From Triglochin maritima (Eukaryota > Streptophyta > Magnoliopsida > Alismatales > Juncaginaceae), in the NCBI GenBank assembly GCA_963682175.1, contig OY821774.1, forward strand, positions 44,282,201 through 44,346,200: a stretch of DNA of 64,000 nucleotides, read 5' to 3'. The first letter of the stretch is position 1. Every line of letters begins with the position of its first letter. The notes under the pieces were generated by a model that saw nothing but the letters and a program-made list of their open reading frames with translations, had not been told where the DNA came from and searched no databases. Of this stretch, positions 32,845 through 43,792 are shown piece after piece. The position numbers and the translations under genes are program-made.

Positions 32845-34967
32845 TGTTGGATTTCATGTTTAATTATACATATATATTTTCGGAATTTTTATGTATAATA
32901 AGGATCAATTACAATTTTCTTTGATTTATTTCATGCATCCATCGGTTTGTTTTAACATCTAGTTTCAAAACTCTATTAAAACAAACAAGGGCTCCGAAAT
33001 TCATACCTAGAAGTTCTCAAAAACTTCTTGAAGATTCGGAGACATTGGGGATGTTTCTCGCCGCGCCGGATGACTCCGAGTGTTCACCGAACCCCTAAAC
33101 AAGGTTGGAGAGAAAGGAGCTAGCCAATCGATCTCCAAACAAGCTTAGAATCTAGCTACAAACCCCTTCCTTAGCCTCTGAGATTTCTCCTTCCAAAGAC
33201 TTAGAAAACTAAGAGAATTTTCGTGGGTTTTGTGGTGAATTAAGAGAGAAAATAATTATTGAATTGTGTAACCCAATTAGGGAGAATAAAGACCTATTTA
33301 TAGGTTTCAATCTTACTCTTAATCATGGCTATTCTTTAGCCACGTTTTTCTTTACATTTTCTCTCATAAATTAATTCCTTAATGCATTACATGCACCCAC
33401 AAAACGTTTGACCAAGTTTGGAGCTAATCCAACCATCAATCAAATTAATCTCTTAATAATCAAAGGCAGAAAACCGACCGCTGTTCGGTTTACCGAGACC
33501 CATTCGGTTAACCGAATATGTCACGATTGGTTGACCGAGTACTAGACGGATGACCGATTCTTAAAGGGAAAAATTCTCCTTAACCGATCGGACGAATTCT
33601 CGTCTAATACCGAGTGTCATTCGGTTAACCGAAAATATCGGAACTTAACATTGTTCGGTCGACCGATTTTGGTTCGGTACACCGTACCAAAGTTCCAGGC
33701 ACTTTGGTCAAGTTCGGTCAATCAATTACGATTATCCGTTCCACGTTCGGTTGACCGATCCATAGATCCTTCGGTCGACCGAACCTCAACGGATTACCGA
33801 ACTTTTACCCGATTTTGCCTTTTTCAAATTTTGGATTTATTTCCAACAAAATTTGAACTTGAGGGGGTTTTAGCAGATTCACAACTTATGCAATATATTA
33901 TCCTGTGCAACAATAAATTATTGCACCCCATAATATATGCATCTCATATGAATTTATCATGATTCTAATTATGTTTATATACAACATAATTGATTTTACT
34001 TGTTCACCACATGTGTCATATTTTCTATGAGAAACCCGACACATCATATGAACCAAAAATCAAGCTTCTTGTTTCACTGTTTTTTGCGGTGTGACCTATG
34101 GGAGGATCTAAACTAAGTTGGCAGTGATATTAAGAGCTTAATATCACAAGCTATAAGTGGTATCTAGCTACACATTATAGCTCCCAATTAGTTAGATGTC
34201 TTAATTCCACTCGAACCAAAACCCGATCCATTTAGTGATGGAGTGCACCACTTATGTCCGTCCCTTGCCTCATGATATTAAGAATACACACAAAGTAGTA
34301 TTGTGTCATCTTTGTATTAGTATTCATTTCTTGATCTCTTTAAGCTAGTTATAAATATGTGACTTAACTCAAATCACATTGTGCACATTATAACTTTGCT
34401 TTATCAAGGGGCCCACTAATATCATCACTCAATTAAGAGGGGCAATGATAATCTTTTGACTAACTATCTTCTCCAACGAAAGTTATACTTAACCAACTAA
34501 TGCCTTTACACTACTCTCATCGATAGCTCAAGACACTAGTCTAATTAAGAACTCCTTAAGCGATCGGATATAAGTCTCATATCAAAGGACCAAAGACACA
34601 GTAAAATATTAATGACACAGAAACACATTTCTATAATATTTTACTTATTAGGTCTATTCAGTATACAAAAGTAATATTTTCCTCTTTTGCATACCCGTGT
34701 CGTCACTCACTTGTAGAGCTACAATGATCTATGACCAACACGACAATCTTAACTCGGTAATTAATGTCCCATGTTAATTACCATGATTGCGAATATCTTT
34801 TGTTTTATGTAAACCAATATCTTTTAGATCTCTACGGTTAAGGACCAAGAGCCTCTTCCTTAACACTTCTAAAAGACGAATAACATAAACAAGGAACAAA
34901 ATGATTTCTCATTCAATTCATAATAATTGATATTTAAAAGTAAAACTTTTAGAACATATTCCCTTCA
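32845..34967 (-). mobile_element. Nested solo LTR, 2123 bp, in copia integrase
   Basis: The 5-mer CATAA is present on both sides (32840-32844 and 34968-34972). The insert is TG...CA in form (TGTTGGATTTCATG to CCCTTCA). On the minus strand it starts TGAAGGGAATATG and carries CCTATAAATAGG (near 33296), a promoter-like TATA followed by a leader. No gag, pol, PBS or second LTR is inside, so it is a solo LTR. The length suggests a large-LTR family (for example SIRE-like), which is inference. A cluster of GGTCGACCGA-type palindromes lies at 33470-33800. Confidence 0.85.
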
Positions 34968-34972
34968 CATAA

Positions 34973-35790
34973 TACCATAGTTATCAAGTAGTTCTTGGAA
35001 TTGATTAGACAGAAATTCCATTCCATTATCAGTTCGTATTTTTTTGATTTTGTAGTTGAATTGGTTGTGCATTAATGTGATGAAAGTTTTGATGACAGTA
35101 AAAGTTTCAGACTTTGATTTGATGAGAAATACCCTTGTGTTGCGACTAAAATCATCAACAATAGTGACATAGTATTGAAAACCATTATAGGAAGGAACAA
35201 CAAATTTGCCCCATATGTCAATATGTATTATTTCAAAACATTCAGAAGTAACAGAGGTACTTAAAGGAAATGAGGATCTTGTTTGCTTGCCAAATCTACA
35301 TGACTCACAATGACTACTACAAATATGAGTAATATCACTAAATTTATTTGCTAAAACTTGTATTTTCTGTTCAGAAGCATGACCAAGTCTGCTGTGCCAG
35401 TCCACTTTGTCTCTTGTGCTGCTGAAAGCAAGATGGTTGGTATTGTTGGAGTAGATGTAAAGGTCATCAACTTCTTTACCCATACCAATCATCCTCCTCA
35501 AAGCAAGGTCTTGAACGAGGCAAAAACCAGGAAAGAAACTAACACTACTGTTTGATTGATTTGCAAGTTTTGCTACAGAAATAAGGTTTATTCTAAATTC
35601 AGGTACATAAAGAACCTTAGTTAATGTGATATTTTTGTTGAGTGCTACTTCACCAATCAGTTCAACCTGAACAATTTTGTTATTAGGGAGTCTTATGGGC
35701 ATGTTTTCATCAACTACCTTACAGTTTTGCATAAGATTAAGTCTAGCACACATGTGGTCACTTGCGCCACTGTCAATTATCCAAATTTTA
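34973..35790 (-). pseudogene. copia protease and integrase N-terminal part
   Basis: The minus strand encodes WIIDSGASDHM near 35750-35790, the aspartic protease site. Next come the HHCC zinc finger of integrase (WHSRLGHASEQ then CSSHCESC) and the catalytic core, with IHIDIWG, VDDFSR and RTDNGMEF carrying the three acidic residues (D, D, E). The frame is open up to the nested LTR insertion, where the next residues are found again at 32839 and below. Confidence 0.93.
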
Positions 35791-36023
35791 TCATTAATAA
35801 CAGAGAAGGAGCTAGATATACCTGTTATATTGGCATGGCAAGTGTTCTCATCCTTTCTTCCTTCTACCTTTTTGCTTAAGATACGAAGTATTTGTTGGTA
35901 TTGTTCCTGTGTTATGCTAGTATCTGCAATTTGAGTCTCAGCAGTTGCAGCTCTTCCTTCTTTGTTGTTTGATTTGTTCTTCTTGTAGTTGTTGATTTTG
36001 GGTGGAAACCCGACAAGCCAGTA

Positions 36024-36075
36024 TCATTTGTCAGCACGATGTCCAATCTTCTTACAATTGCTACATATCGGCTTC
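36024..36075 (-). pseudogene. copia gag zinc knuckle with stop
   Basis: The minus strand reads CSNCKKIGHRADK followed by a stop (TGA at 36026-36024), exactly where the last Cys of the CX2CX4HX4C knuckle is expected. The frame continues YWLVGFPPK, which follows the knuckle in many copia Gag proteins. A single base change of a TGY codon explains it. Confidence 0.85.
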
Positions 36076-36080
36076 TCCTT

Positions 36081-36675
36081 TTAATTGCTTTTGTTGTCTT
36101 GCTGATTTGAGTTCAGGGCACTCCTATTCTCCCAGTTTGGTTGTTGATTGAGTGATTTGTTATGCCATGTTGTCTGAATATTTTGGGAAGTGTTTCTCCC
36201 TGCAGCAAAGGCACTTGATTCTTGAAGAGGATTGGTGTTGTTACTACCCACTTCTCTTTGCTTCTCCTCTTGAAGAATAAGTGAGTAAATTTTGCTAACA
36301 CTTGGAAGTGGATTGCTGAGTAATATCTGACCTTTAATTGCTGAATATGTCTCATTTAATCCCAGAAGGAACTGTATTGCTTTATCCTCTTGTTCTTGCT
36401 CAATGGTTTCCTTGCGATCTGCACATATGCATTTAGATTTTCTGGTATGTGATGCTAACTCGTCCCATAATTCCTTAATTTTTCCATAATAGCCAGTCAC
36501 ACTGATTCTCCTGCCTCAAATCAGATATGGATTTTCTAAGTTGAAACAACTTAGGAAGATTTGTTTGAGAGAATCTTTCTTCCAAATCTACCCACGTCTC
36601 TCTTGCAGTTTCATGATAAACCACACTTTTAACTAAGTCTGGACTAATCGCATGGAGGATCCAAGAATCACACAT
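36081..36675 (-). pseudogene. copia gag, partial and frameshifted
   Basis: The frame at 36675-36475 (CDSWILHAISPDLVKSVVYH, then ETWVDLEERFSQTN) and that at 36500-36081 (GYYGKIKELWDELASH, then QFLLGLNETYSAIKGQIL) are two parts of one UBN2-type Gag. They are joined by a frameshift near 36480-36500. About 70 N-terminal residues, including the start codon region, are missing between here and the PBS. Confidence 0.9.
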
Positions 36676-36905
36676 GTTAAATTTGGTTGGTCCACCACCT
36701 CAACAAAACCTAAGCATTTAGGTGAAAGGTAATGAATTCAACTCTATTATAGAGTGTTATACACAATTTGTGTTTAGCAATATGAGACTATTTCTTCTCA
36801 ACACTCCCCCGCACGCGTGACCGGGATAAATTTTTTCCGTGTCTACGCGTGGACAATATAGATTGGAGTGGTCCCCCACAGGTCAATCGACCCGCTCTAA
36901 TACCA
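36676..36905 (-). other. copia leader with PBS at its right edge
   Basis: The primer-binding site on the minus strand (36905 downward) reads TGGTATTAGAGCGGGTCG, complementary to the 3' end of initiator tRNA-Met except for a usual C/T change. The rest is untranslated leader. It contains CTCAACACTCCCCC, which resembles the LTR/polypurine junction of another family and may be a small captured piece. Confidence 0.8.
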
Positions 36906-37147
36906 TGTAGAATTCTGTACAAGTCATGATGGAATCCATGGCTGTGGTGGTGTGAAGGTCGATGGAGAAGATGAACTCAGGAAAGAAGAATAACAGAATT
37001 GGTTTTCAGTGTAGATGTATTGAAATGAGAAAACGATTACGTTATTACGTGAAAGATCCACCATATATATGTGTTTGGTGGGCTGGACTTATCATACTGT
37101 GCCCAACATGGGACTATTACATCTGAGTCTAATTTTTATTCCCTACA
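36906..37147 (-). repeat. copia 5' LTR
   Basis: It runs from TGTAGAATTCTG to TTCCCTACA, 242 bp, followed by the target duplication TCCAT. Confidence 0.95.
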
Positions 37148-37938
37148 TCCATCTTCTTCACGCCACCCCCATCGCAGATCCACCCAGGCCGGCAGTCCTC
37201 CACCCCCGCCTTCACCCCCACCTCGACTCCACCCAGGCCCGCAGTCCTCCAACCCCGCCTTCACCCTCACGGCATCACCTCGACTCCACCTCACCCTCAC
37301 CTCGACTCTGCCTCTTGCCTCCACCTCCACCTCGACTGCACCCCCCGCCTCCATCCCAAACTCCACCGAGCAACATCCAGTCCGACTCCCACCTCCATCC
37401 TCCGGTCCGATCAGTGCCAACAACATTCAACACTTTTTTTGTTGCTTTTGTTGGGGTTTAGACTTTGTGTCTTGTTCTAATTAAGTAATTAGTGGTGTGG
37501 TTAATTGCTTCCATGGCAAGGAAAGAAGAAGGGAATAGACAGAAAATTTGAATGTTTTTTAGTAGAAAGTTTAATGTGATTGGTTTGTGCAAACCAGTGA
37601 GACATTATTTTCTTGGGAAAGAAAATAAAATAATTGGTGTATTGTAGATTGGTAACAATGTTGGAAGACATTTTTTAGAAGTTGGGATTTGATATAATGA
37701 TCAGAAGTTTTGTTGTTACGATTCTAACGAAGATTGCTTTGTTCTTAGTAGACCATCTTGTGAACAACGCTGGCATCGTATGCTCGTCCAAACTATTGTT
37801 GATGTTATTTTATAGATGCACAATTTCCATTGAATAATTCTTTGTTCAGTCACTTGATTATTACGCTAAAAAAATAAAACTAATAGTTAAAATCGGTTCA
37901 ATCGGTGACTATCACTGTACTTTAAAATTAATAGTTAA
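37148..37938. other. Proline-codon-like CCACC-rich block and intergenic DNA
   Basis: At 37150-37430 the DNA is rich in CCTCGACTCCACC and GCAGTCCTCCACCCCCGCC words. They form a simple tandem structure and give artefactual proline-rich frames in several phases. The remainder to 37938 is AT-rich with nothing recognised. Confidence 0.4.
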
Positions 37939-38848
37939 GGGTATGTTTGGTTGACTACTTCGAAATGGAATGGAACGAAATTTATTCTATTATGGTGTTT
38001 GGTTTCCTTATTTTGGGCACATGAATGAGAATGAATTAGAATTCATTCTACACTTGTACCCTTTCAATCAGAAATCCACCCACCCACCTCAGAATAAAAA
38101 TTCATTCCACATTTCCACCCTACGAAACTCTTTCACACCCTCGTAACAACATCAAACAAACCCTTCCATCCCCAAACTCATCCCATCTCTTCCTCCCACC
38201 CCTTCACTTCATCCCCAGCCGATTCTCACCCCCTCTCTTCATCACACGTTGTCCCCATCCTCATCCCCAAACTCATCCCCAACTCTACCGCAGATGAAGA
38301 ATTCTTACTTGCCCCATTGTTAGAGATGTGTGTTGATCCTTCTTGGAAAGCCGATGGAAGCTTCAAAAGTGATTATAAGAACAAGTTAGAAAACTTGCTA
38401 GATCAGAAATTCTCTGGATGTGGTTTGAAAGCAAATCCACGTATTGAGTCAAAAATCAAATGGTTCAAAGACAAATTCAACGTGATCCAGGAGATGTTTC
38501 GTACTTCTGGTTTTAGTTGGGATGATGGGAAAAAAATAGTACAGTGTGAAAGACAAGCTTATGAAGATTTTGGTAGGATGTGGTTTTTATTCTTACATAC
38601 TTTATCATTCTTCATAAATTGTTTTGATTGTCATTTCTAAAGTTTTTCCTTTAGACTCATAAATCAACTCAATGATTGTGGCAAATTTCTTTTTCATAGG
38701 CGAATAAACTTGATATCATTTTTTGAGCTAATTGAGCTAATGATATAAATCAAACGTTGAAAATCAAGAATGAGAATGATCTCTATTCCGGTTTGGTACG
38801 AGATTTTGATTTCGTTTCGTTCCAAGGTATTCAACCAAACACCCGGGA
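37939..38848 (+). mobile_element. PIF/Harbinger-type element, non-autonomous
   Basis: The left end GGGTATGTTTGGTTGACTAC and the reverse complement of the right end GGGTGTTTGGTTGAATACC are inverted copies with the TGTTTGGTT motif of plant PIF/Harbinger elements. TTA stands just left of the element, the usual 3-bp target, but is not clear on the right. The interior encodes a Myb/SANT-like protein (38317-38640), which is the ORF1 type of this superfamily. No DDE transposase is present. It lies directly against the PORR gene. Confidence 0.7.
38317..38640 (+). pseudogene. Myb/SANT-like DNA-binding protein fragment (Harbinger ORF1)
   Basis: The frame reads LENLLDQKFSGCGLKANPRI followed by ESKIKWFKDKFNVI and SGFSWDDGKKIVQCE. 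This matches the Myb/SANT-like domain found in plant PIF/Harbinger ORF1 proteins, which helps the transposase bind its ends. About 90 residues are present. The end (after YEDFGRMW) runs through an apparent splice donor (AGGATGTGG) into intron-like DNA. Its N-terminus lacks the usual leader, so a fragment of a multi-exon gene is most likely. Confidence 0.7.
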
Positions 38849-40325
38849 GACCTTCGTATTAACCACATCTCGGAACCAAATAAAGAAAAAAAAAGACACG
38901 AAACATGTTCTTCTTCCTGGTCCGAAGACAACCCAAACCCACCATTTCCGTCCCAAATCATCGAAGACCTCCAATGGCCGCCCGAAGAAGAAGCTCTACC
39001 ACCGCGTCCCCGACCTCGACCGCGCCATGGACCTCCACAAGCTCCCATCCCTCCTCCTCCGCCTCCGCCACCTCCTCCTCTCCACTCCCTCCCATTCCCT
39101 CCCCCTCCGCGACCTCGAGAAGCACGCCGGCTTCGTCCAGAAGTGGACCTTCCTCTCCCTCGCCGAGCGCCACCCGACCATCTTCCGCGTCTCCGGGAGA
39201 CCCCTCGTCCTCCGGCTGACCGAGTCCGCCGCTAGGGTTTCGGAAGGGGAGGAGGAGGCAAGGAGGGAGGCGGAGGGGATCGTGCTGGGGAGGTTGAAGA
39301 GGTTGCTGATGATGGCGGGGGAGTGTCGGGTCGAGATGGATAAGATCAGGTTGGTCGCGGAGGATGTTGGGTTGCCGGAGGAGTGGGAGATGGAGGTGTG
39401 TGAGGGGAGGTGGAAGGGGTTGTTTGGTGTTAGGGTTTTGGAGGGGAAGGAGTATCTATGCTTGGAGAGTTGGGATCCGGCGTTGGCGGTCACTGCCAGA
39501 GAGGAGAAGTTGGGATTTGGATTGGAAGTAGGAGGAGGTAATTCGAGTCTCCAACAAAGATTCAATTTTGGATCGGACGGGGGACGGAATTTGAGTTGCC
39601 CAAGTGCTTGTGAAGAAAGGTTTGATTTTGGATTGAGTGGAGCTGAAAATTCGAGTTGGGGAAGGCAGACGGAGGTGGATGCCAATGCTTGTGAAGAAAG
39701 GTTTGATTTTGGAATCAGTGGAGCTGAAAATTCGAGTTGGGGAAGGCGGACGGAGGTGGATTTGAATGAACGCGAAGAAAGATTTGATTTTGGATCGTGC
39801 CGAGAAGACAAGTTGGGTGTTGGAAGGCGGAAGGAGGTTTTGGGACCTGGGAATTACCCTGGGCCATTTGCGTTCAAGTTGAGTTTTTCTCCGGGGTTTA
39901 GACCGAACAAAAGTTACCTACAGGAAGTTGTGAAATGGCAGAAGATGGCTTTCCCGTCGCCTTACTTGAATGCTAAAACGATTCAGCCCGCCACTCCACA
40001 GGCACGGAAGCGGGCTGTGGCCGTGCTTCATGAACTTCTGAGCTTGACAATGTACAAGAGACTGACTTCGGATAAGCTCGATGCCTTCCATAATGAGTAC
40101 CAATTGCCTTGTAAATTGTTGCTTTGCTTGGTTAAGAATCATGGCATTTTCTACATCACCAACAAGGGGGCGAAGAGCACTGTCATCCTTAAGGAGGCTT
40201 ATGATGGGCCTCATCTTGTGGAGAAGTGCCCTTTAGTTAGATTTTATGATCGCTTCGTGGCTCTTACCAGCAGGAAATCCCCGGATTCCAGAAAACCAAT
40301 GACTGTCGTTCTGAATCAGGTGTAG
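38757..40325 (+). CDS. PORR-domain organelle RNA-binding protein (WTF1 family)
   Basis: From about residue 77 (KKKLYHRVPDLDRAMDLHKL) the protein shows the plant organelle RNA recognition (PORR) domain: LPLRDLEKHAGFVQKWTFLS, HPTIFRVSG, LPEEWEMEVCEGRW and, at the C-terminus, RKRAVAVLHELLSLTMYKRL with NHGIFYITNKG. Family members act in mitochondria or chloroplasts, commonly in group II intron splicing. Residues about 286-345 hold a 27-aa tandem repeat (EERFDFG..GAENSSWGR; period 81 bp), a lineage-specific expansion. The only in-frame Met upstream of the domain (38757) lies inside the Harbinger element. Another frame starting at 38905 encodes a transit-peptide-like MFFFLVRRQPKPTISV running to the GAAGAAGAAG stretch at 38985. 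The true start is therefore open: an upstream exon, or a one-base frameshift. The function assignment is firm, the start is not. Confidence 0.88.
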   Translation: MKIKNENDLYSGLVRDFDFVSFQGIQPNTRETFVLTTSRNQIKKKKDTKHVLLPGPKTTQTHHFRPKSSKTSNGRPKKKLYHRVPDLDRAMDLHKLPSLLLRLRHLLLSTPSHSLPLRDLEKHAGFVQKWTFLSLAERHPTIFRVSGRPLVLRLTESAARVSEGEEEARREAEGIVLGRLKRLLMMAGECRVEMDKIRLVAEDVGLPEEWEMEVCEGRWKGLFGVRVLEGKEYLCLESWDPALAVTAREEKLGFGLEVGGGNSSLQQRFNFGSDGGRNLSCPSACEERFDFGLSGAENSSWGRQTEVDANACEERFDFGISGAENSSWGRRTEVDLNEREERFDFGSCREDKLGVGRRKEVLGPGNYPGPFAFKLSFSPGFRPNKSYLQEVVKWQKMAFPSPYLNAKTIQPATPQARKRAVAVLHELLSLTMYKRLTSDKLDAFHNEYQLPCKLLLCLVKNHGIFYITNKGAKSTVILKEAYDGPHLVEKCPLVRFYDRFVALTSRKSPDSRKPMTVVLNQV

Positions 40326-41982
40326 TGGGAGTTTGTTTAACATTTGCTGGTTTGATAATTTTCATTAATTTTTCATTCTCTGAGAGACTGGTTGTGGTTA
40401 CTACTTCCACATATTAGCTTAAGATATATCCTGTATAAATTATTGTATTCAGAAAGGATGTGATTCGAAATTTTTGTTATTCGGAATCAGAAGTAACTGT
40501 TTTAAGAAAATCCTTCAAGCGTCTTTTGCAGAGTTAAAATCTTCACCCGAAATAGGGTTTGTTTCTGTTAAGCCCTTCCATATTGGGCGTTGGTGGTCAG
40601 ATGTCAAGTTCATCTTCTCTAGTAGCTCAAATGAATTGTGAGGACAAGTGAGTTCCCTGGAGTGTGATGTTTCGTCGGGTACACACAAACATTGTAAACT
40701 TGATCCTTGTAGTTGTCCAGGCATGTTTCCCAAATTGTTAGAATGGCTTCACATGAACACCTGAATCAACAAATCAACCTCGTAGTTGATTGATTACATT
40801 GTTCGAAGCTAAGGATAATTATAGATTAAATGCGTGTTCTTGTGATTTGTGATAATATTTTGGTGGACATGAAGAGAGGAAGTGGTGTCATCTAGGATAT
40901 ATGGAAGATGCCTTCGAATTTCAATGCCTTTTTGCCCCAAGCATTTGTCAGCTCTTGTGTCAATTCCTTGATGAAACTGAAGAAAAAAATTATCGTCTTC
41001 TGAAGTCATTTTCTTCTCCTATTTTGCATGAAGGGACTCTATTCTGGCAAGAGGTTGGTTGGTGTAGAATCTATTTTATGCAATGAGAAGTTGAACATAA
41101 GGGTAAAAAAGAGTGGTCCAAAATTCAGTTGTCTTCTTGGTTACCAATAATAATTTTTCACTTTGATGTTGATGTAAATCATCATCCTCCATATTTTGAT
41201 TCTAGATCATGTATCCCTTGTACTGGTTAGATTTTTCTTGCAGCAGATGGTACTCTAAAAAGAATTTTCCTGAAAGCTGAAACTAATGTCACTTTAGAAC
41301 GCCAACAAGGTGATGGTGACGGTTTATATACTTCCAGAAAAATTATTCAAAACTTCATTCGGAAACTCAAATATAAAGGTAAACTGCATTAATTTAAACT
41401 TTTTAATCGACATTCTTAACATGGAACATATTTTGCCGACAATACAAATATTGATGCAGGGCCCGTTTAATATTAGATGACTGTACTGTACACCGTGCGT
41501 TAAATTTTGAAATATGCAAACTATAATTCCAAATTTTGAATTTTCGTCTATGCCAACAAGGTATGTGTGATACTTTACAAATTTGCTTGTTTGAACCGTT
41601 ATCGCACTTAAAATCATACTAATTGAGATTTATTTATAGACTTTAAGTGAGAGAGATGATTCAATTTACTTCAGTTAGAATGTGAGATCAGATTTTAATT
41701 GCATGAAAAAAATAAAAAAATATTCAAGAATACAAATATCGATACAAAATCAACTTCAAATAAAAATCCAATGCTTAACAAAGAAAAACTATTTATACAA
41801 CAGGAATTACGAATGGCCCCACATTTGCGGAACATATTGAAAACTGCTAACGCTTGCATAAAATGAATTTCACCTATAAGTATGACATACATAAAAATTA
41901 CTCTCCTACAATAAAACTAACCTAAAAACAACTATTTAAGGAGCACTTCAGAGACACGACTATTTAACGCTTGTGAATGTAA
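40326..41982. other. 3' flank of PORR gene, no further gene
   Basis: The first few hundred bases are the likely 3' UTR. Short frames at 40515-40733 (minus), 40901-41086 and 41324-41617 (minus) have no recognisable domain. From 41640 the DNA is AT-rich. Confidence 0.4.
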
Positions 41983-42417
41983 TTAGACTTTCTCTTCTTT
42001 CTCGAACGCCCAGGGGTTCTCCTCTCTAAGTTCCTTTTCTTCCTCAGGAGTAAAGTCATTCTTTATATCGAATGTCCGGTGAATCTCTGGAGTCTTCCCT
42101 TTGATCATGTCAGCAACTTTTTGGGAGCTCAGATCCAGTAAACCCCTTTATGTCAAAATAATTTGCAGCCTACACATGACAATCATATGCTAAATTATAA
42201 AGTTTGAACATAAACATTGCTTATGGTAATTATTTGTAAAACTTTATTTTCCGGCATGCTTCTGGCAATATTGGATGACTTTGGCTAGAGTGGTGGTGTC
42301 GAGATCAAGGAGAGGTATGGTGTGGGACATGTGCACTCCATTCCCACCACTCCCTCCTCAACCTCGAACTTCACATCGTCGCGGCTCACCAAACACAAAC
42401 TTTCTTGAAGATGACAT
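41983..42417 (-). pseudogene. SKP1/ASK-like pseudogene, two exons
   Basis: Exon 1 (42417-42243) starts MSSSRKFV. It contains, in shifting frames, SRDDVKFEVEEGVVGMEC and IPLLDLDTTTLAKVIQYCQK, matching the N-terminal POZ-like part of SKP1, the F-box adaptor of SCF ligases. After an intron, exon 2 (42169-41983) reads [20 protein letters not shown], then [20 protein letters not shown]. At least two frameshifts lie in exon 1, one extra G lies after YFDIK in exon 2, and the residues between the two parts are missing. The intron end and exon start are nearly the same as in the plus-strand copy at 26898, so the two are duplicates. Confidence 0.85.
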
Positions 42418-42834
42418 GGTTGGTTGGTTGGTTGGTGAATCAGGTGCACACAATTAAGGACTCAAAGTATATGCAAAGGATTTTTTTTGTTTTGGATGTT
42501 AATTAGGAATGATGCGAAGGTACGTGGGTTTTTATAGAGTTAATTTGTTCAAAGTACAACCGATTCGGTTATGGAAACCGTTAATATGTTGCCTTTTCTA
42601 TTTAACTTTCCGAAATATACGGAGTACAAAGTCTAAATTTGGCAATCGAATCATATTGTACATTAAATTAATTATTCAACTCGGATGGTTATTGTACTCT
42701 AGCAATCATTTTTAAATCAATTGCGTTGCAATTTTTTTCAGACCAAATTCGCTCAATATCACATACGTATCCTTCGTACGCTCGATTTCGTTAATAGGGC
42801 AAATGAGAGAAGGAAATCTTAAAAAAATAATAAA

Positions 42835-43792
42835 TGTTTTTTTTGTTGAGAGGGAATCTAAGATGCACTAACATGACTACGGATTAAACGCACCACGAAA
42901 ATAGAATATTGATTGTGGAAATTAACTTCGAACTCTCTCACAAAGCACACGAACAAGATGGAAATCACAAGCAATCACACGACACACCTGAAGCAAACTA
43001 CGACACACGCGATTTTACAAGGTTCGACAAAATGCCTACGTCCTTGGGAGGGGTCTCCTACGGGTTTCATTTCCTTCAAGTCATTCTCCAACAAGAGAAG
43101 CCTCCGAAATTACAAACGGTTGGAAGCAATATGTCTTCCAAAGCACTCTACATCTCTCTTTTATCTGATCTCTCTCTAGAAATAGGTATTGTATGTTGTG
43201 TTACAAAATTAGGACAAAAATCTTTTATAATGGGCTAAAACCGTACAAACAAAGTGCAGATCGTGGGCAAAACCGTCTGCAAACGGTCAACCAGAATTCA
43301 CCATCGGTCGACCGATTGTCTGTTTTGCGTGTAACTCCCATATTGCAGTCGACCGCTCACCCCGAGCCAGTCGACCGAATTGTGCTTCTGAACAGTGCCT
43401 AGGAGTCCCTGGAATTTTTTGGTCAACCGTGACTTAAGTTAACTTAAGTTCTGGTTGACCGATCCGCGATGTTGATTCTCGACTTGAAGCTATTGTTGGT
43501 TTTCAGTCGAACGCGTGCCCAGCACTGGTCGACCGATTCTTGCTTCAATCCTAGTCATGACGCTCCTGGTGATTTTCGGTCGAACGTGTGCCTCGCACCG
43601 GTCAACCGAACCTGATCTTTCGACGAATCTTGGACGCTCCTAGACTTATTCGGTAGAAGAGACAGGAGAAGACGACGGTAGGAAGCCCAGACAAGAGTTT
43701 CGGTCGACCGATTCTCTCTGTTTTCTTGTACTTATCAATTCTACAAACTAATTCCAATACTTTTTTGGAATATATATTTGTAATTCCTAACA
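42835..43792 (-). mobile_element. LTR-like segment with GGTCGACC palindromes
   Basis: On the minus strand it begins TGTTAGGAATTAC (43792). The flanks ATAAA and ATAAT agree at 4 of 5 positions if the other end is placed at 42835, which is uncertain. CGGTCGACCGA, CAGTCGACCG and related words recur at 43300-43720. There is no gag or pol. It is likely a solo LTR of a family related in style to those at 5811 and 32845. Confidence 0.4.

Larger units (their letters stand above)
31683..37147 (-). mobile_element. Ty1/copia retrotransposon, minus strand, defective
   Basis: Two LTRs of about 241 bp, TG...CA in form, flank the element, and the target duplication is TCCAT on both sides (31678-31682 and 37148-37152). 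The order on the minus strand is LTR, PBS (TGGTATTAGAGCGG), gag, protease, integrase, RNase H, polypurine tract (GTGGGGGGGA), LTR. That is copia order. It is not autonomous: the N-terminus of gag is missing, the zinc knuckle has a stop, reverse transcriptase is deleted, and a 2.1-kb solo LTR splits integrase. Short LTRs suggest an Ale/Retrofit- or Tork-like lineage, which is inference. By eye the LTRs differ at about nine positions. Confidence 0.95.

Noticed and set aside
37069..37484. Proline-rich frames of 130-137 codons
   Set aside because: They run across the copia LTR boundary and a CCACC-rich simple repeat; two frames are open at once and no domain is visible.
38996..39811. 271-codon minus-strand frame
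   Set aside because: Lies exactly antisense to the PORR gene and arises from its GC-rich codons.
40901..41086. Short frame downstream of the PORR gene
   Set aside because: 61 codons without a domain or plausible splice partners; likely 3'-flank DNA.
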